Shown here piece by piece: positions 25,771 to 34,769 of a stretch of DNA of 64,000 bases. The position numbers and the translations under genes are program-made. The stretch's first letter is position 1. Each line of letters starts with the position of its first letter. The stretch covers positions 22,190 through 86,189 of the forward strand of contig PHBH01000005.1 in assembly GCA_002840535.1 (NCBI GenBank), written 5' to 3'. The DNA is from Deltaproteobacteria bacterium HGW-Deltaproteobacteria-15. Lineage in GTDB: Bacteria > Desulfobacterota > DSM-4660 > Desulfatiglandales > HGW-15. The notes below the pieces were generated by a model. The model had not been told where the DNA came from. It was given only the letters and a program-made list of their open reading frames with translations, and made no database searches.

Positions 25771-26943
25771 TTATATGGAAAGATAAAAGCCGATAAAGTC
25801 AGCTGATTGTTTTTCCCAACCGTATCGATCCAGAAAATGCTGAGCCCTCTCAGCCATTTTCCTGCCACGCTGCTCATCTCCATAGACCTTCAGAATTGCA
25901 TTTTTCAGCGATTCCAAATCGTCCGGATCGAAATAACCGACTTTGTCTTCCGAGAAGTAGTATTGAATTGCCTTCAATCTTGGGGCAAGCACCGGAATTC
26001 CCATCATGACGTATTCAAGCATCTTGACAGGCAGCATCACTTCCGTGGCGCTGCTCCTCCTGTTGGGAGCAATACCCAATTCCATGGATTGCAGAAGGGC
26101 GGTCAATTGCTCCACCTTTACCATTCCATTGAAGTGAACCTTATCTTCTATACCCAACCGGCAGGCGAGACCGCGGCACTCCTGCAGATACTCGCCGCCG
26201 CCCCAGAAATGGAACTCCAGGCCCGGCGCTTTTTCCCCCAGCTCGGCTACGGCCCGAATGGCGAGGTCCACGCCAAGCCTTTTCGCAATGGTTCCGTGGT
26301 ACGCCATCTTGAGGCTTGTGGAAGACGGTACGCCGCGATTGGACGGCTCCACTCTTCTGAATACCCTGTGATCGGGCACATTCATGGATACGAACAGCTT
26401 TCGTTCATCGATTCCCCTGTTCACGAGGAGATCGCGCTGTACGTGGTTGACGCAAATGATCTTCTCTGCAAAACCGCTGGAAATCGCCTCTTCCCAGCAG
26501 AGGAGCCTGAAGAACAACCCTGTAAATCGTTTGAATTTGATGGAGAAGATTTCGGGCACGCAGTCATGCATGTCGAGGATCACCTTTTTTCCAAGCATCC
26601 GGGGAACCAATGCGGTGAATACGAGACAGTTCGGCATATTGTGGACGTGAACGATATCAATCTTCCCGGCAAGAAAGAGTCCCGTACAGGCGAAAAAGGA
26701 TCTAAGGAAAAAATGGATATAGGAGAAGAGATAACGAACCGCGCTGTCTCCGCTGTATTTCGGCATGTTCAGCTCCTCCACCTGCACTCCGTCCGCGACA
26801 TAGGAGCGCTTTTGCCTGCCTTCCCGGAGGCAGAGGAGCTTGACCCGGAAACGGCCATCCTGCGTCAATGTTCCGGCTTCTCTCTTGATCCGTGCGTCCC
26901 CGGTGTAGCCGGTATACGCAATCATGAGTACCTGTTTTCTCAT
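25771..26943 (-). CDS. Glycosyltransferase family 4
   Basis: 390 aa GT-B enzyme with GGAGC before ATG 26943. The N-terminal domain has DIVHVHNMPN and VILDMHDCVPEIFS. The C-terminal domain has MAYHGTIAKRLGVDLAIRAV, LEFHFWGGGEYL and VMLPVKMLEYVMMGIPVLAP, matching the GT4 donor-binding region (the E in MLEYVMMGIP is the second Glu of the EX7E-like motif). It adds a sugar to the EPS repeat unit. It lies 15 nt upstream of the Gfo/Idh gene in one transcript. Donor and linkage are unknown. Confidence 0.88.
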   Translation of the reverse strand: MRKQVLMIAYTGYTGDARIKREAGTLTQDGRFRVKLLCLREGRQKRSYVADGVQVEELNMPKYSGDSAVRYLFSYIHFFLRSFFACTGLFLAGKIDIVHVHNMPNCLVFTALVPRMLGKKVILDMHDCVPEIFSIKFKRFTGLFFRLLCWEEAISSGFAEKIICVNHVQRDLLVNRGIDERKLFVSMNVPDHRVFRRVEPSNRGVPSSTSLKMAYHGTIAKRLGVDLAIRAVAELGEKAPGLEFHFWGGGEYLQECRGLACRLGIEDKVHFNGMVKVEQLTALLQSMELGIAPNRRSSATEVMLPVKMLEYVMMGIPVLAPRLKAIQYYFSEDKVGYFDPDDLESLKNAILKVYGDEQRGRKMAERAQHFLDRYGWEKQSADFIGFYLSI

Positions 26944-27081
26944 GCTCCAAAACCCCGCTCAAGGCGCACCCCGCATGTGTATGGTGTCGGTGTTGCCGAG
27001 GGACGTTCCGGTCCCGGCAAATCGTTCCCTTCACGGCCGGGTATCGCGCTCACGTGATCAACCGCCATAGGTGGTAACACT

Positions 27082-28746
27082 TCAGCCCATTGAAAATGGC
27101 GCAGGGTTCGGGCATGGGGGTCTTTTTTCACAAGCGAAAAACTCGGTGGCCTCCGCCGTCCTGCCACATACCTTGTGGAGGACATCGCTGTCCAAGCATA
27201 TGGATCGAGGATCATAAACCCTCAGCGCGAGCCTGGAAGGTCTCCCGTTTCCATGAACGCTTACCCGCACCCCTGAACCATTTCTTACAAATACAGCGGA
27301 TCGCCTCTCCTGGAACCAATCCACCGCTTCCCGCGCGGTGACGAAAAGGACGCGCTTTTTACCGATCTCCCCAAGGAGCTTTCGGTAGAACTCCCCCCAG
27401 AGCCTTTCAGGCGCAAGGCTCCTGTGGTGCCAGTTGACGACCAGCACACCCCCAAAGGCTCTTGCCTTGTCGATGACGGCCCGGCACAACTCCAGGGCAC
27501 TGTCCTCGTCGAGACCCATCCTGCCTTTATAGAAAAGTGCGGTATCCTGGATGGTGAGGGGAAGCTCCAGCAGAGTTCGCGCACCAGCGGGACGAAAGGG
27601 CTGGCCTGTCCCTGCCCGGAATCCCACCGCATCGTTGTAGCCCCATGTCGAATCGTACAGAAACCCGGCCTGTTCCAATATTCTCGGCGACTCCAGGCCG
27701 AAATAGAGCCAGTGCATCCTGACACCCACCTCGTTTGTACCGGTGGCTTGCCGGATTCGCTCCAGTTCTTCCTTTCCCTTCGAGACATCATTCCATGCAT
27801 CGATGCCGTGCAACCCTATCTCGCCCCCCTGGGAAAGGATCGGAGCGGTCCACCCACGCACATCGGAAATGTCATATCGGCAACTCCTGCGGGCAGGGGA
27901 TTTTCCGTTGCCCGACCTGTTGCGGAAGGGAATGAAGTAAAAGGTGGATTTCATCCCCTTCTCGATTTTCAGGTACTCCGCGTATTGCGTCCACGGGTCT
28001 TTCATCACCCCTGCGTACACGGCGGGGAGTTGGAATGCGGCTTTCCAGTTGGTCACCACCTTTCGCCACCGCGATCTGCCCTTCAGAAAATCGATAGGGG
28101 TTCCCACCAGCGCGCGATGGAGGAATCCGGCGAGGGTGTGGTCAAGCCGATGATTGCGTATGGCCGCAAAATCGACATCGTGCGTGAGGCATACCATGAA
28201 ATCGGAACCCGCCGGGGCCGGGGGAATTTCCATGACGGGAATTCCTGCCCCGAGAATCCATTTCCGAAGCAATGCGATGTGGTGATCCAGGGAAGGAATG
28301 GCCGCGTGTTCCGGAGGCTGCCCAATTGTGAGGAGATGGCGGATTTCGACGAAGAGATTGTACCCGATCCTGAGCACCTTCCGGGGACCCGTGTTGAACA
28401 CCAGGGCAGCGGACCGTGCGCTCCCCTTCACTTTAAGCAATGGCGTGTCGCTTGCAGGGAATGTGGCTGCTTCACCGTAGAGAGGAACGTCCAGATACCC
28501 GTCGTGGACTATGCTCCCCCCTCTCAGGGAATCGACGGTCAATCCGTGATTGCTGTCAAAAAGAAAGGGACCGCTGCCATACAGGATCACCAGTTTTTCT
28601 CCAAGAAGCGGCGGACATTCCCCCGTGCTCAGAAGCACATCATAGCTCTCTCCCTCCCTGTAAAACTCCCATGGCGTCTTGAACAGCTCGAAGAACTCGG
28701 CTGCAGGCTCTCTTTCCTCTTCATTTTGGAGATATACGCCGATCAT
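27082..28746 (-). CDS. Polysaccharide deacetylase-like protein with N-terminal extension
   Basis: 554 aa. The NodB-type fold starts at about residue 195 with FMVCLTHDVDFAAI (catalytic Asp pair). It continues with YIPFRNRSG-like strands, GGEIGLHGIDAWND (metal His) and VRMHWLYFG. A C-terminal strand holds VLVVNWHHRSL. Residues 1-190 form a separate domain without a recognised motif. Such proteins occur in exosortase EPS loci and probably remove acetyl groups from the polysaccharide or its precursor. The start codon lies in a CATTTGT heptamer repeat (AAATGA units) and has no ribosome-binding site. The last ~25 residues run into a dispersed repeat. Confidence 0.82.
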   Translation of the reverse strand: MIGVYLQNEEEREPAAEFFELFKTPWEFYREGESYDVLLSTGECPPLLGEKLVILYGSGPFLFDSNHGLTVDSLRGGSIVHDGYLDVPLYGEAATFPASDTPLLKVKGSARSAALVFNTGPRKVLRIGYNLFVEIRHLLTIGQPPEHAAIPSLDHHIALLRKWILGAGIPVMEIPPAPAGSDFMVCLTHDVDFAAIRNHRLDHTLAGFLHRALVGTPIDFLKGRSRWRKVVTNWKAAFQLPAVYAGVMKDPWTQYAEYLKIEKGMKSTFYFIPFRNRSGNGKSPARRSCRYDISDVRGWTAPILSQGGEIGLHGIDAWNDVSKGKEELERIRQATGTNEVGVRMHWLYFGLESPRILEQAGFLYDSTWGYNDAVGFRAGTGQPFRPAGARTLLELPLTIQDTALFYKGRMGLDEDSALELCRAVIDKARAFGGVLVVNWHHRSLAPERLWGEFYRKLLGEIGKKRVLFVTAREAVDWFQERRSAVFVRNGSGVRVSVHGNGRPSRLALRVYDPRSICLDSDVLHKVCGRTAEATEFFACEKRPPCPNPAPFSMG

Positions 28747-28783
28747 TTGTCATCTGCCATTTGTCATTTATCATTTGTCCTTG
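28746..28783. repeat. Heptamer repeat (CATTTGT/CATCTGC) at a start codon
   Basis: Five to six 7-nt units (CATTTGT, CATCTGC, CATTTGT, CATTTAT, CATTTGT) lie directly upstream of, and overlap, the ATG of the deacetylase gene. A looser repeat of GAAATGA-type units continues to about 28855. Reading on the minus strand, every unit contains an ATG. Confidence 0.8.
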
Positions 28784-28856
28784 AACCTTGGGCAATGGGC
28801 ATTAGCACTGGATTGAGAGATGTGAAATGAGAATGGAAAGATGCGAAATGATAAAT

Positions 28857-29891
28857 TCATCCCACATGCCTGTAGACCGCGGCGCCGATGAGCCTCAGCA
28901 CCGGTATGGGGGCGTTTCTCAGGATTTTCGTGACTGCGCCGCCGGTCCCGATCCGTGCCTCGATATACCGGTTCCGGCTCATATCGAGACGGTGATACGG
29001 CAGGAGTTCTTCCCGTCCGTTCCAGCCTCTCTTGAACTGAAGCAGCCCCTCGTTCTCCGGTTCGCTTCTTCCCAGGCTGAGACATCGAAATCCCCTCGTC
29101 TGGTACCACCGCAGCCCTTCCCACATGACCAGGTTGTTGGCCCTGAGATTCTGAAAACGCCTGTCCGAAGCGCCATATTTGTAAATGGCATTTTTCCCGA
29201 AGTGAAGATACATGCACCCCGAGATCACCTGCCTCCTGTGGCGCCCGAGCACGACAATTCCTTTGTCCCGGGAAATGATGTGCTCGAAAACCTTTTTGAA
29301 AAACTGCATGGGCTGGGGAGGCAGGCCGTGATGTTTTCGTGTGATACAATTCAGCCGGAAAAAGGCCTGCACGGAGTCCCATGACCGGCTCACACTCACT
29401 TCGATCCCTTCCTTCTGCGCCTTACGGATATTCCTCCTTGTGCTGCTCCTCAGACCGGAAGCCAGTTCATCCTCTTCTCCGGGCAGGAGGATTGTGTGAG
29501 TGTAAAAGGAGCTGGAGATCTTTTCCCCTGGAAACAGGTTCCCTCCGCCCCTCCACTCCATGCTCCTCCACCCGGCACTCCTGCCATACTGAATCAGGGC
29601 TTCATTGAGATCTCCCAGGCTGCCTTGATCCAGTGCCAGAGGTTCACAGCAATCAGTAAAAGGCAACGAGACACCCCGTCTGCCTGTGACAATGCTGTTC
29701 ACTTCCATTACCGGAATGAGCGCCATGAGCTTGCCCGCTTGGATTGCGCTGAAGTAGAGGGGGGTGTATCCGTACGCCTCGACGAGGGCTCTCGCCCAGT
29801 GCGAGGAATGGAAAATGGAATGATTTTCCATCGAGAGCAGGGCATCGTCCCAGCCGGGGAACTCCAGAGGATTTACAATGCGTATATCCAT
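28857..29891 (-). CDS. FemAB-related GNAT-fold transferase (third copy)
   Basis: 344 aa from ATG 29891 (MDIRIVNPLEFPGWDD), with TGAGG in front. Upstream codons belong to the previous gene. FemAB-like features are IFHSSHWARALVEAYGY, the basic helix LASGLRSSTRRNIRKAQKEG, SGCMYLHFGKNAIYKYGASD and LGRSEPENEGLLQFKRGWNG. The last motif marks the FemAB proteins encoded beside exosortase genes. It probably transfers an acyl or aminoacyl group to a sugar amine of the EPS precursor. It follows a hexapeptide acetyltransferase by 7 nt. Two more FemAB-like genes are at 16745-18750. Confidence 0.82.
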   Translation of the reverse strand: MDIRIVNPLEFPGWDDALLSMENHSIFHSSHWARALVEAYGYTPLYFSAIQAGKLMALIPVMEVNSIVTGRRGVSLPFTDCCEPLALDQGSLGDLNEALIQYGRSAGWRSMEWRGGGNLFPGEKISSSFYTHTILLPGEEDELASGLRSSTRRNIRKAQKEGIEVSVSRSWDSVQAFFRLNCITRKHHGLPPQPMQFFKKVFEHIISRDKGIVVLGRHRRQVISGCMYLHFGKNAIYKYGASDRRFQNLRANNLVMWEGLRWYQTRGFRCLSLGRSEPENEGLLQFKRGWNGREELLPYHRLDMSRNRYIEARIGTGGAVTKILRNAPIPVLRLIGAAVYRHVG

Positions 29892-29898
29892 CAAGGCC

Positions 29899-30465
29899 TC
29901 AGGATCTTCCGGCGGCCGGTTTTTTCGTTTCCCCGACGCGCCCGCGTTTTCGTTCTCCCGCGCTTCTATTCCTTTCCGGGGAATCCCGGTCTTCCGCATC
30001 CTGGATGTCCCCGATGATTCTCGCCGGATTTCCGGCCACAATGACCCTCCCGGGTACGTCTTTCACAACAACACTACCCGCCCCGACAATCGCTTTTTCC
30101 CCCACGGTCACCCCGCAGAGGATGGTGGCATTGGACCCGATGGAAGCCCCCCGCCTGATCACGGTTCCGACAACCTTCCAGTCCGCTTCGGTCTGCAGCT
30201 CGCCGCCCGATCCAATTGCCCTGGGGTATCTGTCGTTGATGAAGACGACGCCGTGGCCCACAAAGACTTCGTCTTCAATGACCACTCCTTCGCAAATGAA
30301 GGTATGGCTCTGGATCTTGCACTTCCTTCCTATGATCGCGTTCTTCTGGATCTCCACAAACGGGCCGATCCTGGTGCCGTCCCCGATCTTGCACCCGTAG
30401 AGATTGATGAAGTCATTTAACAGGACGTCTTTCCCGAGTTCCACACTGGCAGCGATTTTCTTCAT
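29899..30465 (-). CDS. Hexapeptide-repeat acyltransferase (second WbpD-like)
   Basis: 188 aa from ATG 30465 (MKKIAASVEL), with AAAGG upstream. The longer frame to 30588 runs into a dispersed repeat. Beta-helix hexads (IGDGTRIGPFVEI, IGRKCKIQSHTFI, IRRGASIGSNATI) and the tail VVKDVPGRVIVAGNPARII match sugar N-acetyltransferases of the WbpD group. A polar, Arg/Glu-rich tail of about 30 residues follows the helix. It pairs with the Gfo/Idh gene upstream, a second oxidoreductase/acetyltransferase set in the locus. Confidence 0.85.
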   Translation of the reverse strand: MKKIAASVELGKDVLLNDFINLYGCKIGDGTRIGPFVEIQKNAIIGRKCKIQSHTFICEGVVIEDEVFVGHGVVFINDRYPRAIGSGGELQTEADWKVVGTVIRRGASIGSNATILCGVTVGEKAIVGAGSVVVKDVPGRVIVAGNPARIIGDIQDAEDRDSPERNRSAGERKRGRVGETKKPAAGRS

Positions 30466-30613
30466 AAGGACCTTTCGTCCGGAGGTTGAAGCATTTCGTG
30501 GCGTTAAACAGGGTCGGGCATGGGGGTGTCTTTTCAAGAAAATGGGAACCGCCCCGAAGGGGTGGGAGTCCAAGCGAAGCGCGGACAACGAAGACGCACT
30601 GGGGAAAGCTGTT

Positions 30614-31624
30614 TTATTTCAATTCCACAGGGATCCCGTTTCCCTGCAACGACTTCCTGGATGCGCTCAGAATCTTCACCACCTCCAGGCCGGCCACGCA
30701 ATCGGTCAACGGTTTTTTCCCATTGTTCATGCACTCCACAAAGTGCCGCGTCTCAAATGACAAAGCCTCGAGGTCCTTCAATTTGGGAGCATACATATCG
30801 CCTACGCGGTACTGCACCTTGAGATGGTACAGCGCCTCCTTGGTCTCATAGAGATCGACGCCCTTGTCATAGACCCTGATCTTTTCGCTCGGCTGATTGT
30901 CGTCATAGAGGATCATCTTGGATGTGCCTCCAATCAGGGTCTGTCGGATTTTGACAGGCGATACCCAACTCACGTTGATATGTCCCGTCTTGTTCTGTTC
31001 CATGTAGATGGTCAGCAAGGCCTTTGCGATCAGCTTATCCCCGTAGTAATGGCACCCAGTGGCTGACACCATGAGATTCTTGAGCGGCATCACGTAATTC
31101 ATGATTGAGATGTCATGAGGCGCAAGGTCCCAGATCACGTCCACATCCTGCTGAAACAATCCGAGGTTCACCCTGGTGGAATCGTAGTACACGAGATCTC
31201 CCACTTCGCCCTGATCCACGAGCTCTTTTATTTTCTGCACAGCCCCCGTATAGATGAATGTGTGATCCACGAGCAGGATTTTTCCGTGCTTCTCTGAGAG
31301 TTCGATGAGCTCTTCACCCTGTTCGACACTTTCCGTCATGGGCTTTTCGAGCCAGACATGCTTTCCTGAGAGAATCGCTTCCCTGGCGAGCGCGTAATGA
31401 GTCGATACCGGGGTTGCTATGGCGATGGCGTCGATATCGGTATCTTTGAAAAGTTCTCCCGGTCTATCCACGGCCTTGATGTAGGGGTAAAGTCTTCTCG
31501 CCGCTCTCAATCGATCCGGAGAGAAGTCGCAGATGGCCGTCAACTCGATATCCGGACTGCTCTGAAAATTTCTCGCGATATTGGGACCCCAATACCCGTA
31601 ACCAATCAGTCCCGCCTTGATCAT
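30614..31624 (-). CDS. Gfo/Idh/MocA oxidoreductase (second copy)
   Basis: 336 aa from ATG 31624, with AAAGGAG 7 nt upstream. The Rossmann motif is AGLIGYGYWGPNIARNF, the catalytic motif is VWLEKPMTESVEQ near residue 92, and the C-terminal domain has DLAPHDISIMNYV. The GYWG form is common in sugar oxidoreductases next to WbpD/WbpE-type genes. It has no aminotransferase directly beside it, so it may share the DegT enzyme at 22952 or make a different keto sugar. Confidence 0.87.
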   Translation of the reverse strand: MIKAGLIGYGYWGPNIARNFQSSPDIELTAICDFSPDRLRAARRLYPYIKAVDRPGELFKDTDIDAIAIATPVSTHYALAREAILSGKHVWLEKPMTESVEQGEELIELSEKHGKILLVDHTFIYTGAVQKIKELVDQGEVGDLVYYDSTRVNLGLFQQDVDVIWDLAPHDISIMNYVMPLKNLMVSATGCHYYGDKLIAKALLTIYMEQNKTGHINVSWVSPVKIRQTLIGGTSKMILYDDNQPSEKIRVYDKGVDLYETKEALYHLKVQYRVGDMYAPKLKDLEALSFETRHFVECMNNGKKPLTDCVAGLEVVKILSASRKSLQGNGIPVELK

Positions 31625-31735
31625 TGAATGCTCCTTTCGTCCTGAAGGACAAGCCTGCGAAACAAGGCCGTTGACTTGGCTATCTGCAAACCCGTGACCC
31701 AGCCGCACTCTTACCCGTGTCACCCGCCGATTGTA

Positions 31736-31769
31736 CACTGCAGGGAGAGCGCGTTCTCCCTCGATAGTG
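31736..31769. other. Hairpin in the spacer after the kinase gene
   Basis: A 7-bp stem AGGGAGA (31742-31748) and TCTCCCT (31755-31761) is flanked by a second pairing CACT/AGTG. It lies in the 31625-31912 spacer between the CpsD-like kinase and the Gfo/Idh gene. No T-run follows on the minus strand. It could be an attenuator between the assembly genes and the sugar genes. A weak sigma-54-like site nearby was not convincing. Confidence 0.3.
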
Positions 31770-31912
31770 CAGGCGGCTTTTGCAGGCTCCGCCCCCTTCA
31801 GTTACAGGCTTCGTTTTGCCCTGCGACTGAATCCCTGCCTCTTCTTACGGTATGCAGGCGGCCCCCGAGCCCATCGTGGAAACCGTCGAAAATCGTTTCT
31901 CTTACGAAAACA

Positions 31913-32719
31913 TCAATACTGAGCGCAGTACTTCTTGTGAAATTTCATTTCCTCGCTGTACCCGTTGAAGACGACGCCCAATGTCTTTTCTCTGCCCATG
32001 AGATCGATGCTCTTTCTCACCGATGCCCTTGGGGCTCTCTCCGCCATGACCACGAAAACGACTCCGTCCACTATGTTTGCCAGCACATTCGGCTCCGATG
32101 TCACCTGGGTGGGGGTTGCATCGATGATCACGAAACGGTCGTGATATCGATCCCTCACCTCCTGGATGAATGTCTTCATCTTGGCCGAGGAGAGCAGCTC
32201 TGAAGAGTTTCTGGAGGGGCCCCCGGCGCACAGGAGGGAAAGCTTTTCGATACCCGATCGGATAATCAGGTCCGGAAGCTGCTTTTCACCGGTCAGATAC
32301 TCATGCAACCCTTCGTTGTTGGAATATCCCAGAATCTTGTGGATGCTCGGATTGCGCAAATCGCAGTCGACCAACAGCACATGTTCGTTGATACCCTGGG
32401 CAATGCTTGCCGCGAGGTTCGCGCTCACATACGTTTTTCCTTCCCCCGGGTAGGAACTGGTGACCATGATGGTCTTTGGGACCTTGCCTTCCCGTGGGAA
32501 AAGGATTTGCGCTCTCAGCATTCTGAACTGTTCCGCTTCCAGGGAATGCGGGTCTGAAAGCACCACCAACCGGTGGTCATACCCGGACAGCGGCCCGAGA
32601 GGCTTCAGGCGGGCTTCGGGCCCGGAAAGGGTTTCTGAAACGAACATCGGCGGAGGCGTGCTTTTTTTCACGCTATTCTCCTTGTTGTGCCGCTCGAGTG
32701 CTTCCGATATTTTGCCCAT
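31913..32719 (-). CDS. CpsD/CapB-like tyrosine autokinase of the exosortase EPS locus
   Basis: 268 aa from ATG 32719 (MGKISEALERHNKEN), with GGAG upstream. Walker A is TSSYPGEGKTYVSANLA (about 87-103), Walker A' is HVLLVDCDLRNPS (113-125) and the Walker B-like strand is FVIIDATPT. These proteins pair with a Wzz-like membrane protein to control EPS polymer length. The usual C-terminal tyrosine cluster is nearly absent (tail KKYCAQY, two Tyr). Autophosphorylation control may therefore be reduced or differ, as in other exosortase-linked kinases. It is the fourth assembly gene. Confidence 0.87.
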   Translation of the reverse strand: MGKISEALERHNKENSVKKSTPPPMFVSETLSGPEARLKPLGPLSGYDHRLVVLSDPHSLEAEQFRMLRAQILFPREGKVPKTIMVTSSYPGEGKTYVSANLAASIAQGINEHVLLVDCDLRNPSIHKILGYSNNEGLHEYLTGEKQLPDLIIRSGIEKLSLLCAGGPSRNSSELLSSAKMKTFIQEVRDRYHDRFVIIDATPTQVTSEPNVLANIVDGVVFVVMAERAPRASVRKSIDLMGREKTLGVVFNGYSEEMKFHKKYCAQY

Positions 32720-32785
32720 GGCTCTGCTCCCAAGATCTTTCCGTAACAGGTTTACAACGACTTCACTCCCCGGAGGCCGCCCCAA

Positions 32786-34423
32786 TCATTTCGAATCCTC
32801 TTCCAGTGTCCGAACCGGGGGAAAGTAGATCTCCTGACCGATTGCGATGAGATGGATATTGGAAATGGAAGGATTCTTCTTCTTGAGAGTGAACAGAATC
32901 CTTTCATCCACCCTTCCATACACATCAACCGACAGCTTGCTCAGGGTGTCCCCCTTCTTTGCGACCAGCCAGGTCTCGGCACTTGCCGTTTGCTGTTTTG
33001 CGGCGGCGGCAGGGTCCGCATTCGAGATCTCCGGTGTCGGCGGTTCCGCCTTGACTTCGGGATTCGCCTTTTCCGGAAAGATTTCACTCTTTGCCTGTGC
33101 GATAGAACTTCCCGCTTTTGTCTCTTCCACAGGCCCCGCTGGAAGAACTTCCGCCATGAGCGGTTCCTTCACTTTCTCCGCCTTTTTCGCTTCCGGCGGA
33201 CCGGATTGAAGGACTTTCTCTTCAACGGGCGGCCTCGCGCTCTCCACCATGATCCTTTCTTTTTCCGCAGTCGGCGGGGTTTCCGCTTTCATCTCTTCCA
33301 CTATCCGGGCCGGCTCGGCATCTATCCTGACTATGTTCGCAACATCTGGAGCGAGTTCCGACGGGCTTGGGACGGGTTGCATCACCACCGGATTGGGAGG
33401 CATAACCGGTTTCGACTCACTGGAAACTGCGCTCTTGGGGATGCTGTTCGGTGCAATATTCCTCTCCGGCATGAAAAAGAGACCGCCCGCAGCGACCATG
33501 ACGGCCACCGACGCACCCCATTTCCAAAACGGTCTGGATGCGGTCCGCTTTTTCTTCTCTGTCTCCGATCCCGACCACGCGGGACTGCTCGGGGTGTCCA
33601 CTACCGCAGGGGCGCCGAGGTGGAGGTCCTCGCTGCTCTGCTCGATCATCCGTGTTGTGACCCGTTTCGTCCCTTTCGAATACGCGGAGAGCAGTGCGTT
33701 ATCCGCGAGGATGTTGATCATCCTCGGGTATCCTTTGGAGTGGTGGTGCAGGGCTCGGATCGTCCCGGCAGGGAAAATCGCGTCCGGATCCTTGGCGCCA
33801 GCAACCTTGAGTCGTGTGGCCACATATTCCCCTGTCTCTTTGAGATCGAGAGGAGAGATATGATGTCGCACGCTGATACGCTGCAGAAGAGGTCTGCATC
33901 GCGTTTCGCTGAGCTTCTGGTTAAGCTCGGGTTGCCCGACCAGGAATATGTTGATCAGCTTCTCATCCGCGGTTTCCATATTGGAAAGCAGTCTGATCTC
34001 TTCCAGCAGATCGAAAGAGAGCTTTTGCGCTTCATCGATAACCAGGACAAAATTGCTCTGCTGCTGTGCGCTTTTGCGCAGATACTCCTCAAACTGCAGC
34101 AGAAATTCGGTCTTCGACCTCTTCCCGGTCGGGGTCTTGAAAACGGCATGGGAAAGGTAGTCTACAAACTCAGCCGGCGACAGGAGGGGGTTGGAAAGGT
34201 GCACGCACTGAACCCGCTTGTCCAGAGTGCTGAGGAGGGTGTGGAGGATCGTGGTCTTCCCCGTTCCTACTTCACCGGTCAGAAGAACAAAGCCTTTACG
34301 TTCCATGACGCCGTAGGTTAGTAAAGCGAGCGCTTCCCGGTGGGACTCACTGAGGTAAAGGAAACGCGGAGAGGGAGTGAGATTGAACGGCTTTTCCTTG
34401 AGCTTGAAATATTCTGTATACAT
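32786..34423 (-). CDS. ExeA-like AAA+ ATPase with membrane segment and LysM domain
   Basis: 545 aa. The AAA+ domain has Walker A GEVGTGKTT (50-58), Walker B FVLVIDEAQ (125-133) and sensor LINIFLVGQPELNQKL. It is followed by a membrane helix (about 300-318), a Pro/Glu-rich periplasmic linker (330-480) and a C-terminal LysM-type domain (AETWLVAKKGDTLSKLSVD to IGQEIYFPP, about 483-537). The ATPase part matches the exosortase-associated ATPase related to GspA/ExeA. The LysM would bind peptidoglycan and position the export machine. It lies between the Wzz-like and kinase genes, 66 nt from the latter. Confidence 0.9.
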   Translation of the reverse strand: MYTEYFKLKEKPFNLTPSPRFLYLSESHREALALLTYGVMERKGFVLLTGEVGTGKTTILHTLLSTLDKRVQCVHLSNPLLSPAEFVDYLSHAVFKTPTGKRSKTEFLLQFEEYLRKSAQQQSNFVLVIDEAQKLSFDLLEEIRLLSNMETADEKLINIFLVGQPELNQKLSETRCRPLLQRISVRHHISPLDLKETGEYVATRLKVAGAKDPDAIFPAGTIRALHHHSKGYPRMINILADNALLSAYSKGTKRVTTRMIEQSSEDLHLGAPAVVDTPSSPAWSGSETEKKKRTASRPFWKWGASVAVMVAAGGLFFMPERNIAPNSIPKSAVSSESKPVMPPNPVVMQPVPSPSELAPDVANIVRIDAEPARIVEEMKAETPPTAEKERIMVESARPPVEEKVLQSGPPEAKKAEKVKEPLMAEVLPAGPVEETKAGSSIAQAKSEIFPEKANPEVKAEPPTPEISNADPAAAAKQQTASAETWLVAKKGDTLSKLSVDVYGRVDERILFTLKKKNPSISNIHLIAIGQEIYFPPVRTLEEDSK

Positions 34424-34769
34424 GTCTCTGTCTTCCTTTTCCGCCTTGTCAGGCAGGATCCGTGTTCAAGTGGAGGACCGATCCAGTTTCTTCTCGGACG
34501 CGGTCGGACCTTTTCCGGGTTTTTCATGGCCGGCTGGTGCGGAGTGCATCGCTGCGCTCAGGAAGCCGGTCAGGGGTCAACCCGGATACAGAGAACGCTT
34601 AGCCGATGTCCGGAAGGTGCAGGACGCGCACGGAATGGTCGTTTGAAGCATCTTCGACCATGTGCTCCTGTGCTTCCTTGCCGCCTGGTTCGGGCCGCGG
34701 CAACCATTGCCCGTCTGCGGATACGGTCCTTTGATCAAAACTTCGGACGACAGGCCCGCCACATGAAAA
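34424..34769. other. 346-bp spacer without a recognised feature
   Basis: The spacer lies between the Wzz-like gene and the ATPase gene on the minus strand. No supported gene, convincing promoter, or hairpin with a T-run was found. Short open frames have no ribosome-binding site and no family resemblance. Confidence 0.5.

Noticed and set aside
31681..31700. Sigma-54-like site in the spacer before the second Gfo/Idh gene
   Set aside because: GG and GC spacing fits, but the -24 block has C and A in the wrong positions. Too weak to list.
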